A stretch of DNA of 34,070 nucleotides from DASPPM01 sp035604475 (GCA_035604475.1 DATNIJ010000161.1:1-34070), one strand, 5' to 3'. Positions 24,045 to 31,692 are shown, numbered from the stretch's first letter. Notes: generated from the letters alone by a model not told the origin. Numbers and translations are program-made.

Positions 24045-25121
24045 ATGTTGACGTGGCTCCCCGGATATTCTACAAGATTGAGTATGTACGGGCGAAGCCG
24101 TGATGCCGCTTACTGGCGACATCGCATCGAAAGAGACCATCCCGAGATTGCCGCGCGGCTTGATAGCGGCGAGATTTCGAGCGTGCGTGCGGCCGCGGTT
24201 GTCGCTGGACTCATCCGCGAGCCTACAGGGCTGATGCAGCTTCGTCGCGCCTGGCGCAGGGCAGGGGCGGAGGAGCGTGCCGCGTTCATGGCTGAAGTCG
24301 GGGTTGCCGAGCTGGTGCCCCAGGCGCGGCGTTCGAAGCGCAAGCGAGCCGTTGCCGACGACGGCAGCGATTTGGGCGACCTTTTCTCCCTTCCTCTCCC
24401 GCTCCCGCAAGAGCCTATGCGCGCGCGCCGTGAACTTGCCCCCTCGCGCGCGGCCACAGCACTCAACCTGGAGACGTCGAGTGCGCCGCTTCGCGTAGCG
24501 CCACTCCGGCCTATGTCCGAGTTGCCGCGGCATGCAAGCGAGCCCGAGGCGGTACCCTTCACCGACATCGCCCACGCGGCACCAGCCGAGACGCTGCCGC
24601 AACGCCTTGTGGTGGCGCCTGCGGCGCATGAGCCGGAGGCAGCAGCGGAAGAGACAGCGGAAGAGGTGGAGAGCGGGCCTCAGGCGCCCTCGAGCATCGT
24701 GCTGGAAGCAGATCGCGGATTTGTCGAACAAGACTCGCCCGCGGCACCTCTTGCCGAGGCGGAGGGGCTCGACAGCGAGAGCGAAGAAGCCCGGGAAACG
24801 GCGCACGAGCCACAGGAAGAGGGTCACAAGACCCGCTTCGGGGTCCGTCGTTTCTTTGGGCTTGCGGCCGCGAAAGCGGGCGAAGGCGAGCACGAGGCCT
24901 CGCGCAGCGCGCCAATGGAAAGCCCCGACGGGCGCGTCAAGGTTGGGCAACGCTACGTCAAGGTCGATGCCGGCGGGGCCGCATGGGAGGTCGTCGGGAT
25001 CTTCGCCGGGCCGCTCGGCGTGCCTCATGTCCGCATCGCGAACCTCGAGGAGCCGGACACCTTGCGTGCCGTAAGCGTGTCGGCCCTCGTCGATCGCAAC
25101 CGTTATCAGCTCGTCCGCTAG
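24045..25121 (+). CDS. Unrecognised protein with structured ends and an acidic low-complexity middle
   Basis: No function is recognised. The 358 residues divide into three. Residues about 18-85 (RDAAYWRHRIERDHPEIAAR, then RAAAVVAGLIREPTGLM and LRRAWRRAGAEERAAF) form a compact, helical-looking module of a kind seen in phage- and plasmid-associated hypothetical proteins. Residues about 100-290 are an Ala/Glu/Pro-rich, mostly acidic and probably disordered linker with a KTRFGVRRFFGLA island. The last 65 residues (VKVGQRYVKVDAGGAAWEVV and GVPHVRIANLEEPDTLRAVS) form a small, probably beta-rich domain. No signal peptide or membrane segment is seen. The start may be ATG 24045 or 24084; neither has a good ribosome site. 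The stop codon lies inside the inverted repeat that follows. Confidence 0.7.
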   Translation: MLTWLPGYSTRLSMYGRSRDAAYWRHRIERDHPEIAARLDSGEISSVRAAAVVAGLIREPTGLMQLRRAWRRAGAEERAAFMAEVGVAELVPQARRSKRKRAVADDGSDLGDLFSLPLPLPQEPMRARRELAPSRAATALNLETSSAPLRVAPLRPMSELPRHASEPEAVPFTDIAHAAPAETLPQRLVVAPAAHEPEAAAEETAEEVESGPQAPSSIVLEADRGFVEQDSPAAPLAEAEGLDSESEEARETAHEPQEEGHKTRFGVRRFFGLAAAKAGEGEHEASRSAPMESPDGRVKVGQRYVKVDAGGAAWEVVGIFAGPLGVPHVRIANLEEPDTLRAVSVSALVDRNRYQLVR

Positions 25122-25170
25122 TGTTCCGACTGCGATGGTTCGTTCCGAACCGTCGGCCCGGAACACTAGC
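25117..25170. repeat. Inverted repeat overlapping the stop codon of the 24045 gene
   Basis: GCTAGTGTTCCG (25117-25128) and CGGAACACTAGC (25159-25170) are perfect 12-base arms. A second small hairpin (GGTTCG/CGAACC) sits inside. The gene's TAG stop is part of the left arm. The arms are related to those of the next repeat. There is no T run, so a plain rho-independent terminator is unlikely. Confidence 0.75.
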
Positions 25171-25184
25171 AAAATCACAATGAT

Positions 25185-25235
25185 GTGTTGTGGTTCCGAC
25201 ACAATGATGAGAATCAAGCGTCGGAACCACAACAC
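25185..25235. repeat. 16-base perfect inverted repeat related to its neighbour
   Basis: GTGTTGTGGTTCCGAC (25185-25200) and GTCGGAACCACAACAC (25220-25235) pair perfectly around a 19-base spacer. The outer right end continues as CACTAG, like the arms of the previous repeat. The 10-mer CACAATGATG occurs at 25176-25185 and 25200-25209. The pair looks like a small repeat family or the termini of a lost element. Confidence 0.75.
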
Positions 25236-25289
25236 TAGGCGGCTGCCGCCGAACCTCTGCGGCCTGCAACCGGCGGGGTCCCTGCTCCA

Positions 25290-25318
25290 TTGACCCTCTC
25301 GGCTTCGCGGCATATCCT
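25290..25318 (+). promoter_or_regulatory. Sigma-70-type promoter of the small secreted protein gene
   Basis: TTGACC (25290-25295) and TATCCT (25313-25318) are spaced exactly 17 bases. Transcription would start near 25325, about 25 bases before the ATG at 25351. Confidence 0.6.
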
Positions 25319-25350
25319 CGATAAGATCACGAGCGCTAGGGGAGGTGCCT

Positions 25351-25521
25351 ATGATGAAGCTGTTCGGGATGGCGGCCCTTTTGGTGCTGGCCTTTGCCGG
25401 CACCGCGATGGCTTGCGGCGCGGACAAAAACGCGATGTCGACGCCCACGGTGACCACTGCGCAAGGCAATGGTCCGGCGCCGGCCACGCCTGCGCCCCAG
25501 ACGCCGAATAAGGGCGGCTAG
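25351..25521 (+). CDS. Small secreted Pro/Ala/Thr-rich protein
   Basis: This 56-residue frame is preceded by an excellent ribosome site (GGGGAGG, five bases before the ATG) and a good promoter. The product begins MMKLFGMAALLVLAFAGTAM, a clear signal peptide. It continues ACGADKNAMSTP and ends in a Thr/Pro/Ala/Gln-rich tail (PAPATPAPQTPNKGG). Cleavage after AMA would leave a mature peptide of about 35 residues with N-terminal cysteine; AMAC is a poor lipobox, so lipidation is doubtful. The function is unknown. Similar tiny periplasmic tails are common in alphaproteobacteria and often go unannotated. Confidence 0.65.
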   Translation: MMKLFGMAALLVLAFAGTAMACGADKNAMSTPTVTTAQGNGPAPATPAPQTPNKGG

Positions 25522-26036
25522 AGCCGGGCGACTGCGCGCCGCCTCAAGAGAGCCAGCAATGGCACGGCGGGGGGCATCTTGTTCCGCCAAGCGCCCCGAG
25601 GGGGGTGCGCACGCAGCAAAGAGGGCTGTCCTTGCCTCTCCGAGTCGTGTTATAGTTTGGGGAGGCAGAGGGGTGCACTGGGACCTTAACGGCAAAGGGC
25701 GGATGAGATCGGGCGTGCGCGGTGCGTGACGGCACGGCGCGGACAAACGTCAGGCCATGCCGGGTCGCGGTCGGTTTTAGGGAGGGGTCAGCTCACAGGG
25801 CGTTTGGCGGGTCGGATCGTTAATCCGCGAGCGAATGAGTCCTCACGGCTCTCGACCATCCTTCCATCCGACGGCTTGATATCCAGTTCCTCTGAAACCT
25901 TTTGGATTCCGCACGCACCGGAGGGATGGCGGTGCGCGCGGAACGCTGAGCGAGCCATCCCACAACACGGGGCAAGGGCTGTCTCGTCCGGTGCTTCCGG
26001 CGCGACTGCAACCGAACGACATGGAGAATACTAAAT
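25522..26036 (+). other. Long non-coding leader region before the cold-shock gene
   Basis: No gene is supported in these 515 bases. Folded elements are visible: TGCCTCTCC near 25633 with GGGGAGGCA near 25659, a small CGGAT/ATCCG hairpin near 25816, and the strong hairpin at 25907. Long structured leaders are typical of cspA-type genes. The transcription start was not identified. Confidence 0.4.
25907..25943 (+). promoter_or_regulatory. Strong hairpin in the cspA leader
   Basis: TTCCGCACGCACCG (25907-25920) and CGGTGCGCGCGGAA (25930-25943) pair over 14 positions with one mismatch around a nine-base loop that contains GGAGGGATGG. It lies about 95 bases before the cold-shock ATG. In the RNA it could be a temperature-sensitive or stabilising structure. 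Confidence 0.5.
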
Positions 26037-26246
26037 ATGTCAGTGGGCACGGTTAAGTGGTTCAATGCCACGAAGGGTTACGGCTTTATCCAGCCGGAGG
26101 ACGGCTCGAAGGACGTGTTCGTCCACATTTCGGCGGTGCAACGGGCAGGCCTGCAGGGCCTGCGCGAGGGGCAGAAAGTCAAGTACGAGCTGATGATGGG
26201 CCGTAACGGCAAGAGCTCGGCGGAGAACCTCTCCGTTCTCGACTGA
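26037..26246 (+). CDS. Cold-shock protein, CspA family
   Basis: This 69-residue single-domain RNA/ssDNA chaperone carries RNP1 KGYGFIQ and RNP2 VFVHISAV, and starts MSVGTVKWFNATKGYG as the family does. It acts on mRNA structure in the cytosol. The ribosome site (GGAG) is about 11 bases upstream of the ATG. The gene is monocistronic, and its stop lies just beyond the 3' end of a convergent small gene. Confidence 0.95.
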   Translation: MSVGTVKWFNATKGYGFIQPEDGSKDVFVHISAVQRAGLQGLREGQKVKYELMMGRNGKSSAENLSVLD

Positions 26247-26252
26247 CAGACG

Positions 26253-26460
26253 TCACTCGCGGCGTGTCGCGGGGGCCGATCGCCCCCTCGATGCTGGCGA
26301 GCGCTCGACCGCAAAGCGCTCGCAGCTCCGCAGCGTCTTCTCCTTGAGCCCGGCGCGTTTGGGGACGTGCCGCGCCAAGTCGGCGTATTGGCCTCTGAGG
26401 GCTCCGCAGGGGTTGCATGAGCCTGCTTCCGTTCGTGTAGTCGCGCCTCACGTCCCCCAT
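26253..26460 (-). pseudogene. Small hypothetical gene broken by a one-base insertion
   Basis: Reading from ATG 26460 gives MGDVRRDYTNGSRLMQ, with host-like GC-rich third positions. After a run of four C (plus-strand G at 26409-26412) the host-like coding pattern shifts by one base. It continues as PCGALRGQYADLARHV, PKRAGLKEKTLRSCERFAVE and a stop at 26253. Removing one C would join both parts into a 68-residue protein. Neither part alone has a start and stop with family-like content. The cause may be a real mutation or a sequencing error in the homopolymer. The function is not recognised. It lies 110 bases downstream of the zinc-ribbon gene on the same strand. Confidence 0.5.
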
Positions 26461-26570
26461 AAACCGGTTGATTTGATTTCCTGAGGCGCCGCTGGGCTCG
26501 CCTCTCCGCCAGGCTGCGGCCGGCCGAGCGGCTCGGCCGCGATGGCTGCGGCTCTGCCGTCGGCACCCGC

Positions 26571-26849
26571 TCAGCCGTGGCGCGCGACCGGCCCGAGCGA
26601 AGGCCAAGCCGGCCGCGTCGCCACATCCTTCGAGCCGCAGCCGGTGCACCGCATCCTGCCGCCCAGCTCGGGCACCGGAAAGCCGGGCCCGAGCTCGGCC
26701 AGGAGCCGGGCCGCCGCCAGCACCGCATTGTGGCCGCAACGGTTGCACCAGCAAAACACATCGACCTTGGCGTCTAGGAGTTCGGCAAGCGTGATCGCCT
26801 TGAGGCGGCCGTCCTCGGCCGCGAGCAGCCTGCGCTTGAAGCCCGCCAT
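26571..26849 (-). CDS. Small zinc-ribbon protein of unknown function
   Basis: The 92-residue product has two cysteine pairs, FCWCNRCGHNA and MRCTGCGSKD, about 30 residues apart, and so probably binds one zinc. Between them is LLAELGPGFPVPELGGRM, and after them VATRPAWPSLG. This layout recurs in small uncharacterised alphaproteobacterial proteins. The ATG at 26849 has GGGGAG about seven bases upstream. A possible promoter (TTGGGT and TATGTT, 18-base spacing) lies near 26875-26915. The role is unknown; DNA or RNA binding is a guess. Confidence 0.7.
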   Translation of the reverse strand: MAGFKRRLLAAEDGRLKAITLAELLDAKVDVFCWCNRCGHNAVLAAARLLAELGPGFPVPELGGRMRCTGCGSKDVATRPAWPSLGPVARHG

Positions 26850-26945
26850 CGCCCGCTCCCCTGCTCCGCGATAAGAACATATCAGGAACAATAGAGCGAA
26901 CCCAAGAGGCGAGTCGAGAGCTCCGATTTCGCTCTGGCGATCTGA

Positions 26946-27290
26946 TCAGGAGCCGCTCGAAACCAGCGTAAGCCTGCGGGCGAACACGCTCAGCACGTCG
27001 GCCAGCGAGCTGCCGCGCTTGAGTGGACGCGCACCTTGCGCCAGCAGATAGGCGCTCTTGCCATCCCGGTCGGGCGCCCACTTGATCACGGTGTAAGTAG
27101 GCCCCTCAAGACGACTGCGGAAGATGATGAAGCGCGCCCGCGCGGTATCGTGATGGATGGCATAGTCGCGCCAATCGCCGCTCGCGACCCGGCTGCTGTA
27201 AATCTGGAGAAGCTGATTGAGTTCTTGGCGGGTGAAGTGCACGAGGCTGCGCCGACGCTTGAAGTCGTCGAGCCGGACAAGCTCCGCCAT
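26946..27290 (-). CDS. DUF2794 family protein
   Basis: This 114-residue protein belongs to the alphaproteobacterial DUF2794 family. Matching blocks are VHFTRQELNQLLQIYSSRVA, GDWRDYAIHHD, FIIFRSRLEGPTYTVIKWAP and KRGSSLADVLSVFARRLTLV. No function is established. The ATG at 27290 is preceded by a near-perfect AAGGAGGTG ribosome site. It is divergent from the thioredoxin-like gene at 27487. Confidence 0.88.
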   Translation of the reverse strand: MAELVRLDDFKRRRSLVHFTRQELNQLLQIYSSRVASGDWRDYAIHHDTARARFIIFRSRLEGPTYTVIKWAPDRDGKSAYLLAQGARPLKRGSSLADVLSVFARRLTLVSSGS

Positions 27291-27486
27291 GAGCAACACC
27301 TCCTTGTGGGTCGCCCCCGTCTCCCGCTATCCCTAGTTTTCCCCATTTGCGCCGGTGTGTCCAGCCCACCGGTGCCCGAGAACGAAACGCCAGGGCCACC
27401 CCAGCGCTGCGGCAACCGGGCTTGATGCTGCGGCGGCCAATCGGGCAACATAAGGGGTTGCGCCAAGCGCGCGAGGGAGGGCTGTT

Positions 27487-28038
27487 ATGGCAACCGCGAC
27501 TGCCGTGTGCGACTTCGGTTGGAAGGCGGTCGACTTCGAGCTCGCAGGCGTCGATGGCAAACGCTACGGTCTCGCGGCCGTTCGCGGCGCAAGAGGGACG
27601 ATCGTCATGTTCATCTGCAACCACTGTCCCTATGTGAAGGCAACGATCGGACGGATCGTCACCGATATCGCAGCACTCGAGAAGCTCGGTGTCGGCGCCA
27701 TCGCCATCATGCCCAATGATACAAGCGCCTATCCGGAAGACTCGTTTGCGAAGATGAAGGCTTTCGCGGCCGAGCACCGCTTCGGCTTCCCCTACGTGAT
27801 CGACGAGACCCAGGCAACGGCGCGCGCTTATGGAGCGGTCTGCACGCCCGAGTTCCTCGGCTTCAATGCGAGGCTCGAGCTCCAGTATCACGGCAGGCTG
27901 GATGCCGGCAAAACGACCCCGCCCCCGCCTGGCGCCAAACGCGAGCTCTTCGACGCCATGCGCCAGGTCGCGGCGAGCGGCGAGGGGCCGCGCGAGCAGA
28001 TCGCAGGGATGGGCTGCTCGATCAAGTGGCGCGACTGA
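27487..28038 (+). CDS. Thioredoxin-like/AhpC-TSA-type redox protein
   Basis: This is a cytosolic thioredoxin-fold protein of 183 residues. The redox motif is C44-N-H-C47 in FICNHCPYVKA, followed by PNDTSAYPEDSF, the cis-proline region VCTPEFLGF and the conserved end GMGCSIKWR. There is no signal peptide. This group of redoxins is widespread and uncharacterised; the reaction is likely thiol-disulfide exchange or peroxide reduction. The ATG at 27487 follows GAGGGAGGG. Confidence 0.88.
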   Translation: MATATAVCDFGWKAVDFELAGVDGKRYGLAAVRGARGTIVMFICNHCPYVKATIGRIVTDIAALEKLGVGAIAIMPNDTSAYPEDSFAKMKAFAAEHRFGFPYVIDETQATARAYGAVCTPEFLGFNARLELQYHGRLDAGKTTPPPPGAKRELFDAMRQVAASGEGPREQIAGMGCSIKWRD

Positions 28039-28233
28039 GCTCGCCGCCCCCGCGGGGGTGCGGGAGCGTGTTTGCCAAGGCGCGCTCACGCCGCTATTGT
28101 ACGGCCCGCTGCGGACGGGTTGGCACCCGACCGGGCGGGGTGTGCTCATGCAGCTCCTTCCTGCGGGAGGGCTCGAGGCTGGCGGCCCAACCCCGCCGCT
28201 CATGCATGATATTTTGCATGATTGAGGAAAGGC

Positions 28234-28314
28234 ATGCTACGCGTCGGGCCGGCAAGGCGAGGGGGATGCCCTCGTTTGCGCCAGCCGGCGGTGGCGATCT
28301 GGAGGATTGAGTGA
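28234..28314 (+). CDS. Possible 26-residue leader peptide upstream of the YfgM-like gene
   Basis: An ATG at 28234 follows GAGGAAAGG. It opens a 26-residue arginine-rich frame (MLRVGPARRGGCPR, then LRQPAVAIWRIE). Its TGA overlaps the GTG of the next gene by four bases, so it could couple translation. A palindrome TCATGCA/TGCATGA (28200-28221) lies just upstream. Codon use is not decisive. Confidence 0.35.
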   Translation: MLRVGPARRGGCPRLRQPAVAIWRIE

Positions 28315-28955
28315 GCGACCTTTTTCGCGAGATCGAAGAGGATCTGCAACGCGACCGCTATAAGAAGCTGTGGGACAAGTACGGCAACCTCGTGATCGCC
28401 GCGGCGGTGGTGCTGGTCGCGGCTACGGCGGGCTGGCAGGGCTGGAAGGCCTACAGGCTGCGGCAGGAAGAGGCGCTGGGGCAGCGTTATGAGACGGCGG
28501 TCCAGCTAGCGCATGCGGGCAAGACGGTCGAGGCCGAAGCGAGCTTTGCCAAGCTCGCGGCAGACGCGAATGCCGGCTACAACGCGCTTTCGCGCTTGCA
28601 AGAGGCAGCACTGCTCGCCAAGGCAGGCAAGCGCGAGGAGGCGATCGCGGTCTACGACAAGCTGGCCCAAGACGGCGCGGTCGAGCGCCCCTACCGCGAT
28701 CTCGCGACGCTGCTCGCCGTGCTCGCCGCGAGCGACAGCGGCGACCCGGCGGCGCTGATCAAGCGCCTCGAGCCGCTGAGCGCGGCCGGGAGCCCGTGGC
28801 GCTATAGCGCGCTCGAGCTCACCGCAGCACTCGCCACGCGTATGGGCGACAAGGCGCGGGCCGAGCAGCTTTACTCGCAGCTCTCCGACGACGCGGCCGC
28901 ACCCTCGGGCGTGCGCGCCCGCGCGGCGGAGATGCTCGCCGCCCTCAAAGGATAG
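28311..28955 (+). CDS. YfgM-like TPR membrane protein
   Basis: This 214-residue single-pass inner-membrane protein has a periplasmic TPR-like domain. It shows the short cytoplasmic start DLFREIEEDLQRDRYKKLWD, a membrane segment at about 27-47, and helical repeats with AEASFAKLAADANAGYNALS and AIAVYDKLAQD. In other proteobacteria YfgM associates with the Sec translocon and periplasmic chaperones, and sits next to bamB as here. The start is a GTG with GGAGG five bases upstream. It is first in the bamB-der operon. Confidence 0.88.
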   Translation: MSDLFREIEEDLQRDRYKKLWDKYGNLVIAAAVVLVAATAGWQGWKAYRLRQEEALGQRYETAVQLAHAGKTVEAEASFAKLAADANAGYNALSRLQEAALLAKAGKREEAIAVYDKLAQDGAVERPYRDLATLLAVLAASDSGDPAALIKRLEPLSAAGSPWRYSALELTAALATRMGDKARAEQLYSQLSDDAAAPSGVRARAAEMLAALKG

Positions 28956-28966
28956 GGCCCTCCTCC

Positions 28967-30316
28967 GTGCGCCGCATCGCGACGCTTCTCTCGCTCGCAG
29001 CCCTCGTCCTCTTCCTCGGCGGCTGCGGCATAACCGACGCGGTCAAGGACGTGTTCGCCAGCACGGACAAGAAGGTCAAGCTCAAGGGCGAGCGCATTCC
29101 CGTGATGCTCAGCGACCAGAGCCTCGCGCCCGACCCGAGCATACAGGATCTCGCAGTGACGCTGCCGGAGCCGCAGAAGAACGCCGCCTGGCCGCAGTCG
29201 GGCGGCAACGTGGCGCATGACATGCAGAATCTCGCCTTGGGCGACGCGCCAAAAGAGGCCTGGAGCGCCAGCATCGGCTCGGGCAAGAGCTCGGAATGGA
29301 AGCACCTTGCGGCACCGGTCATGGCGGACGGCCGCGTCTTCACCATGGACACGGACTCGAGCGTGAGCGCGTACGACGCAGACACCGGGGCGCGCATCTG
29401 GCAGGCAGACGCCACGGCGGAAAGCGATGACGTGGGCTCCGGCGACGTGGGCGGAGGCATCGCCTATGCGGACGGCCAACTCTATGTCACCAACAATTAC
29501 GGCGAGGTTTTGGCACTCGATGCCAAGAGCGGGAAGCTCGTGTGGCGCCGCGCCCTCGCCGGCCCCACGCGCGCGGCACCCACCGTTGCGGGCGGGCGCG
29601 TCTACGTGGTCACGACGGACAACCAGCTTCATGCCTTGAGCGTCAAGGACGGCTCGGTGCAATGGACCCATGCCGGCCTTGCCGAGGTCACCGGGCTTCT
29701 CGGCGCCGCGAGCCCGGCCTTTGAAACGGGCATGGTGGCGGTGCCCTATACCTCGGGCGAGATCTACGGCCTGCGCCCCGATAACGGCCGCGTGCTGTGG
29801 TCGGATACGCTCGCCGCCATCCGGCCCTCGGACTCGGTCTCGAGCCTCGCCGACATCCGCGCCAACCCCGTGATCGACCGCGACCGCTTGATCGCCATCG
29901 GGCACAGCGGACGCATGGAAGCCATCGACCTGCGCTCGGGCGGCCGCGTCTGGGACGACCCCATCGGCGGCATCGCCATGCCGTGGGTGGCGGGCGACTT
30001 CGTTTTCGTGCTCACGACCGACAACCAGCTCATCTGCCTGACGCGCAACGAGGGGCGCGTGCGTTGGCTGACGCAGCTCGACCGCTGGCAGGATGTGGAC
30101 AAGAAGAAGAACCCCATCCTCTGGGTGGGACCGGTGCTGGGCGGCGGCAAGCTCATGATCGCGAGCGACGACGGCAGGATACTCGCGATCTCGCCCACGA
30201 ACGGAGAAGTCATGAATGCCGTCGATGTCGGCGATCCCGTCTCGGTATCGCCCATCATCGCGAACGGCACGCTCTATGTCCTGACCGACGCCGGGTATCT
30301 CAAGGCGTATCGTTAG
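28967..30316 (+). CDS. bamB: Outer-membrane assembly lipoprotein BamB
   Basis: This is a lipoprotein of the BAM complex that inserts beta-barrel proteins in the outer membrane. The 449-residue protein has a signal peptide with lipobox LGGC (C20). A beta-propeller follows, with PQQ-like repeats such as VSAYDADTGARIWQADA, VLALDAKSGKLVWRRALAG and LHALSVKDGSVQWTH. It ends GTLYVLTDAGYLKAYR. The start GTG is 11 bases after the YfgM-like stop. The neighbourhood (YfgM-like upstream, der downstream) is the classic one. Confidence 0.95.
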   Translation: MRRIATLLSLAALVLFLGGCGITDAVKDVFASTDKKVKLKGERIPVMLSDQSLAPDPSIQDLAVTLPEPQKNAAWPQSGGNVAHDMQNLALGDAPKEAWSASIGSGKSSEWKHLAAPVMADGRVFTMDTDSSVSAYDADTGARIWQADATAESDDVGSGDVGGGIAYADGQLYVTNNYGEVLALDAKSGKLVWRRALAGPTRAAPTVAGGRVYVVTTDNQLHALSVKDGSVQWTHAGLAEVTGLLGAASPAFETGMVAVPYTSGEIYGLRPDNGRVLWSDTLAAIRPSDSVSSLADIRANPVIDRDRLIAIGHSGRMEAIDLRSGGRVWDDPIGGIAMPWVAGDFVFVLTTDNQLICLTRNEGRVRWLTQLDRWQDVDKKKNPILWVGPVLGGGKLMIASDDGRILAISPTNGEVMNAVDVGDPVSVSPIIANGTLYVLTDAGYLKAYR

Positions 30317-30324
30317 GCTGGGCG

Positions 30325-31692
30325 ATGGGCTTCACCGTGGCCATCGTCGGCCGGCCCAATGTGGGGAAGTCCACGCTCTTCAACCGCCTGGTCGGCAGGC
30401 GCCTCGCCATCGTGGACGACACGCCGGGCGTTACGCGCGACCGGCGGGAGGGCAGCGCCCGCATCGGCGGCCTCGACTTCGCCGTGATCGACACCGCCGG
30501 CCTTGATGAGGCCCGCGGTGCGGGGCTCGCGGCGCGCATGCTCGCGCAGACCGAGCGCGCAGTCGCGGACGCCGATGTGGAGCTTCTCCTGATCGACGCC
30601 AGAGCCGGCTTGACGCCGCTCGATGCCGAGTTCGCGCGGCGGCTGCGCCGGCACGGCAAAGCGGTGATCCTCGTTGCCAACAAGTGCGAGGGCAAGGTCG
30701 CGGAAGCCACGCTTGCCGAATGCCACAGCCTCGGCCTGGGCGAGCCCATCGCCATCTCCGCCGAGCACGGTCTCGGGATCGCCGAGCTCGTGGAGGCGCT
30801 GCGGCGCCATGCGCCGACGCTCCCGGCTGCGACCGAGGAAGGCGAGGAAGCCGCAGGAGGGATGCCGGCGCCGGAGCGGGCGCGGCCGCTCCAGCTCGCC
30901 ATTCTCGGCCGGCCGAACGTCGGGAAATCGACGCTCGCCAATCGCCTGCTTGGCGAGGAGCGCATGTTGACCGGGCCCGAGCCGGGGGTCACGCGCGATG
31001 CCATAGCACTCGACTGGAGTTACGAGGGCCGCGCGATCCGCCTCGTCGATACGGCGGGATTGAGGCGTCGCGCCAAGGTGAGCGGACGGCTCGAGCGGCT
31101 CTCCGCCGCCGACGCCCTCAACGCGGTGCGCTTCGCCGAGGTGGCGATCCTCGTCGTCGAGGCCACCGACCCGCTCAACCACCAGGACCTCGGCTTGGCG
31201 AGCCTCGTGGCCGAAGAGGGGAGGGCGCTCGTCATCGCGGTCAACAAATGCGATCTCGTCGAGAACCGGGCGAAGATATTGCGAGAGATGCGCGAGCGCA
31301 TCGAAATCTCGCTGCACCAGATGAAGGGTGTCGCCCTCGTCCCCGTCTCCGCACTCTCGGGTGCCGGCCTCGATCGGCTGATGCACGCGGTGTTCCGCGC
31401 TCATGCGCTGTGGAACCGGCATGTGCCGACGGCCCAGCTCAACCGCTTTCTCGCCGAGGTGGTGGCGGCACACCCCCCGCCCGTAACCCGCGGCCGGCGC
31501 AGCAAGATCCGCTACATCACCCAAGCGAAGACGCGGCCGCCGAGCTTTGCGCTCTTCGGCAACAAGCTCGAAGACCTGCCGGAGAGCTATCTGCGTTATC
31601 TCGCGAACGCCATGCGCAAGGCCTTCGCACTTCCCGGCGTGCCCATCCGCCTCAGCCTGCGGCGGGGCGAAAATCCCTACGACAGGACGTAA
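30325..31692 (+). CDS. der: GTPase Der (EngA), ribosome assembly
   Basis: This 455-residue tandem GTPase is needed for 50S subunit maturation. The first domain has GRPNVGKSTLFN, DDTPGVTRDR, DTAGL and NKCEGK; the second has GRPNVGKSTLAN, EPGVTRDA, DTAGLRRR and NKCDL. The C-terminal KH-like domain ends RLSLRRGENPY. The NKCEG in domain 1 replaces the usual NKxD; related alphaproteobacterial Der proteins show the same kind of change. A longer open reading upstream in the same frame lies within bamB and is not coding. The ATG at 30325 lies 8 bases after the bamB stop. Confidence 0.97.
   Translation: MGFTVAIVGRPNVGKSTLFNRLVGRRLAIVDDTPGVTRDRREGSARIGGLDFAVIDTAGLDEARGAGLAARMLAQTERAVADADVELLLIDARAGLTPLDAEFARRLRRHGKAVILVANKCEGKVAEATLAECHSLGLGEPIAISAEHGLGIAELVEALRRHAPTLPAATEEGEEAAGGMPAPERARPLQLAILGRPNVGKSTLANRLLGEERMLTGPEPGVTRDAIALDWSYEGRAIRLVDTAGLRRRAKVSGRLERLSAADALNAVRFAEVAILVVEATDPLNHQDLGLASLVAEEGRALVIAVNKCDLVENRAKILREMRERIEISLHQMKGVALVPVSALSGAGLDRLMHAVFRAHALWNRHVPTAQLNRFLAEVVAAHPPPVTRGRRSKIRYITQAKTRPPSFALFGNKLEDLPESYLRYLANAMRKAFALPGVPIRLSLRRGENPYDRT

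Noticed and set aside
26265..26290. Terminator after the cold-shock gene (GGGGGC/GCCCCC)
   Set aside because: A short GC stem without a T run, lying inside the broken small gene on the other strand; not enough to call.
28047..28058. Terminator after the thioredoxin-like gene (CCCCCGCGGGGG)
   Set aside because: The palindrome is real but has almost no loop and no T run; it may be incidental in GC-rich DNA.
29797..31692. 631-codon frame read as an N-terminally extended Der
   Set aside because: The extra N-terminal part overlaps bamB in another frame; the true start is the ATG at 30325, where family similarity begins.
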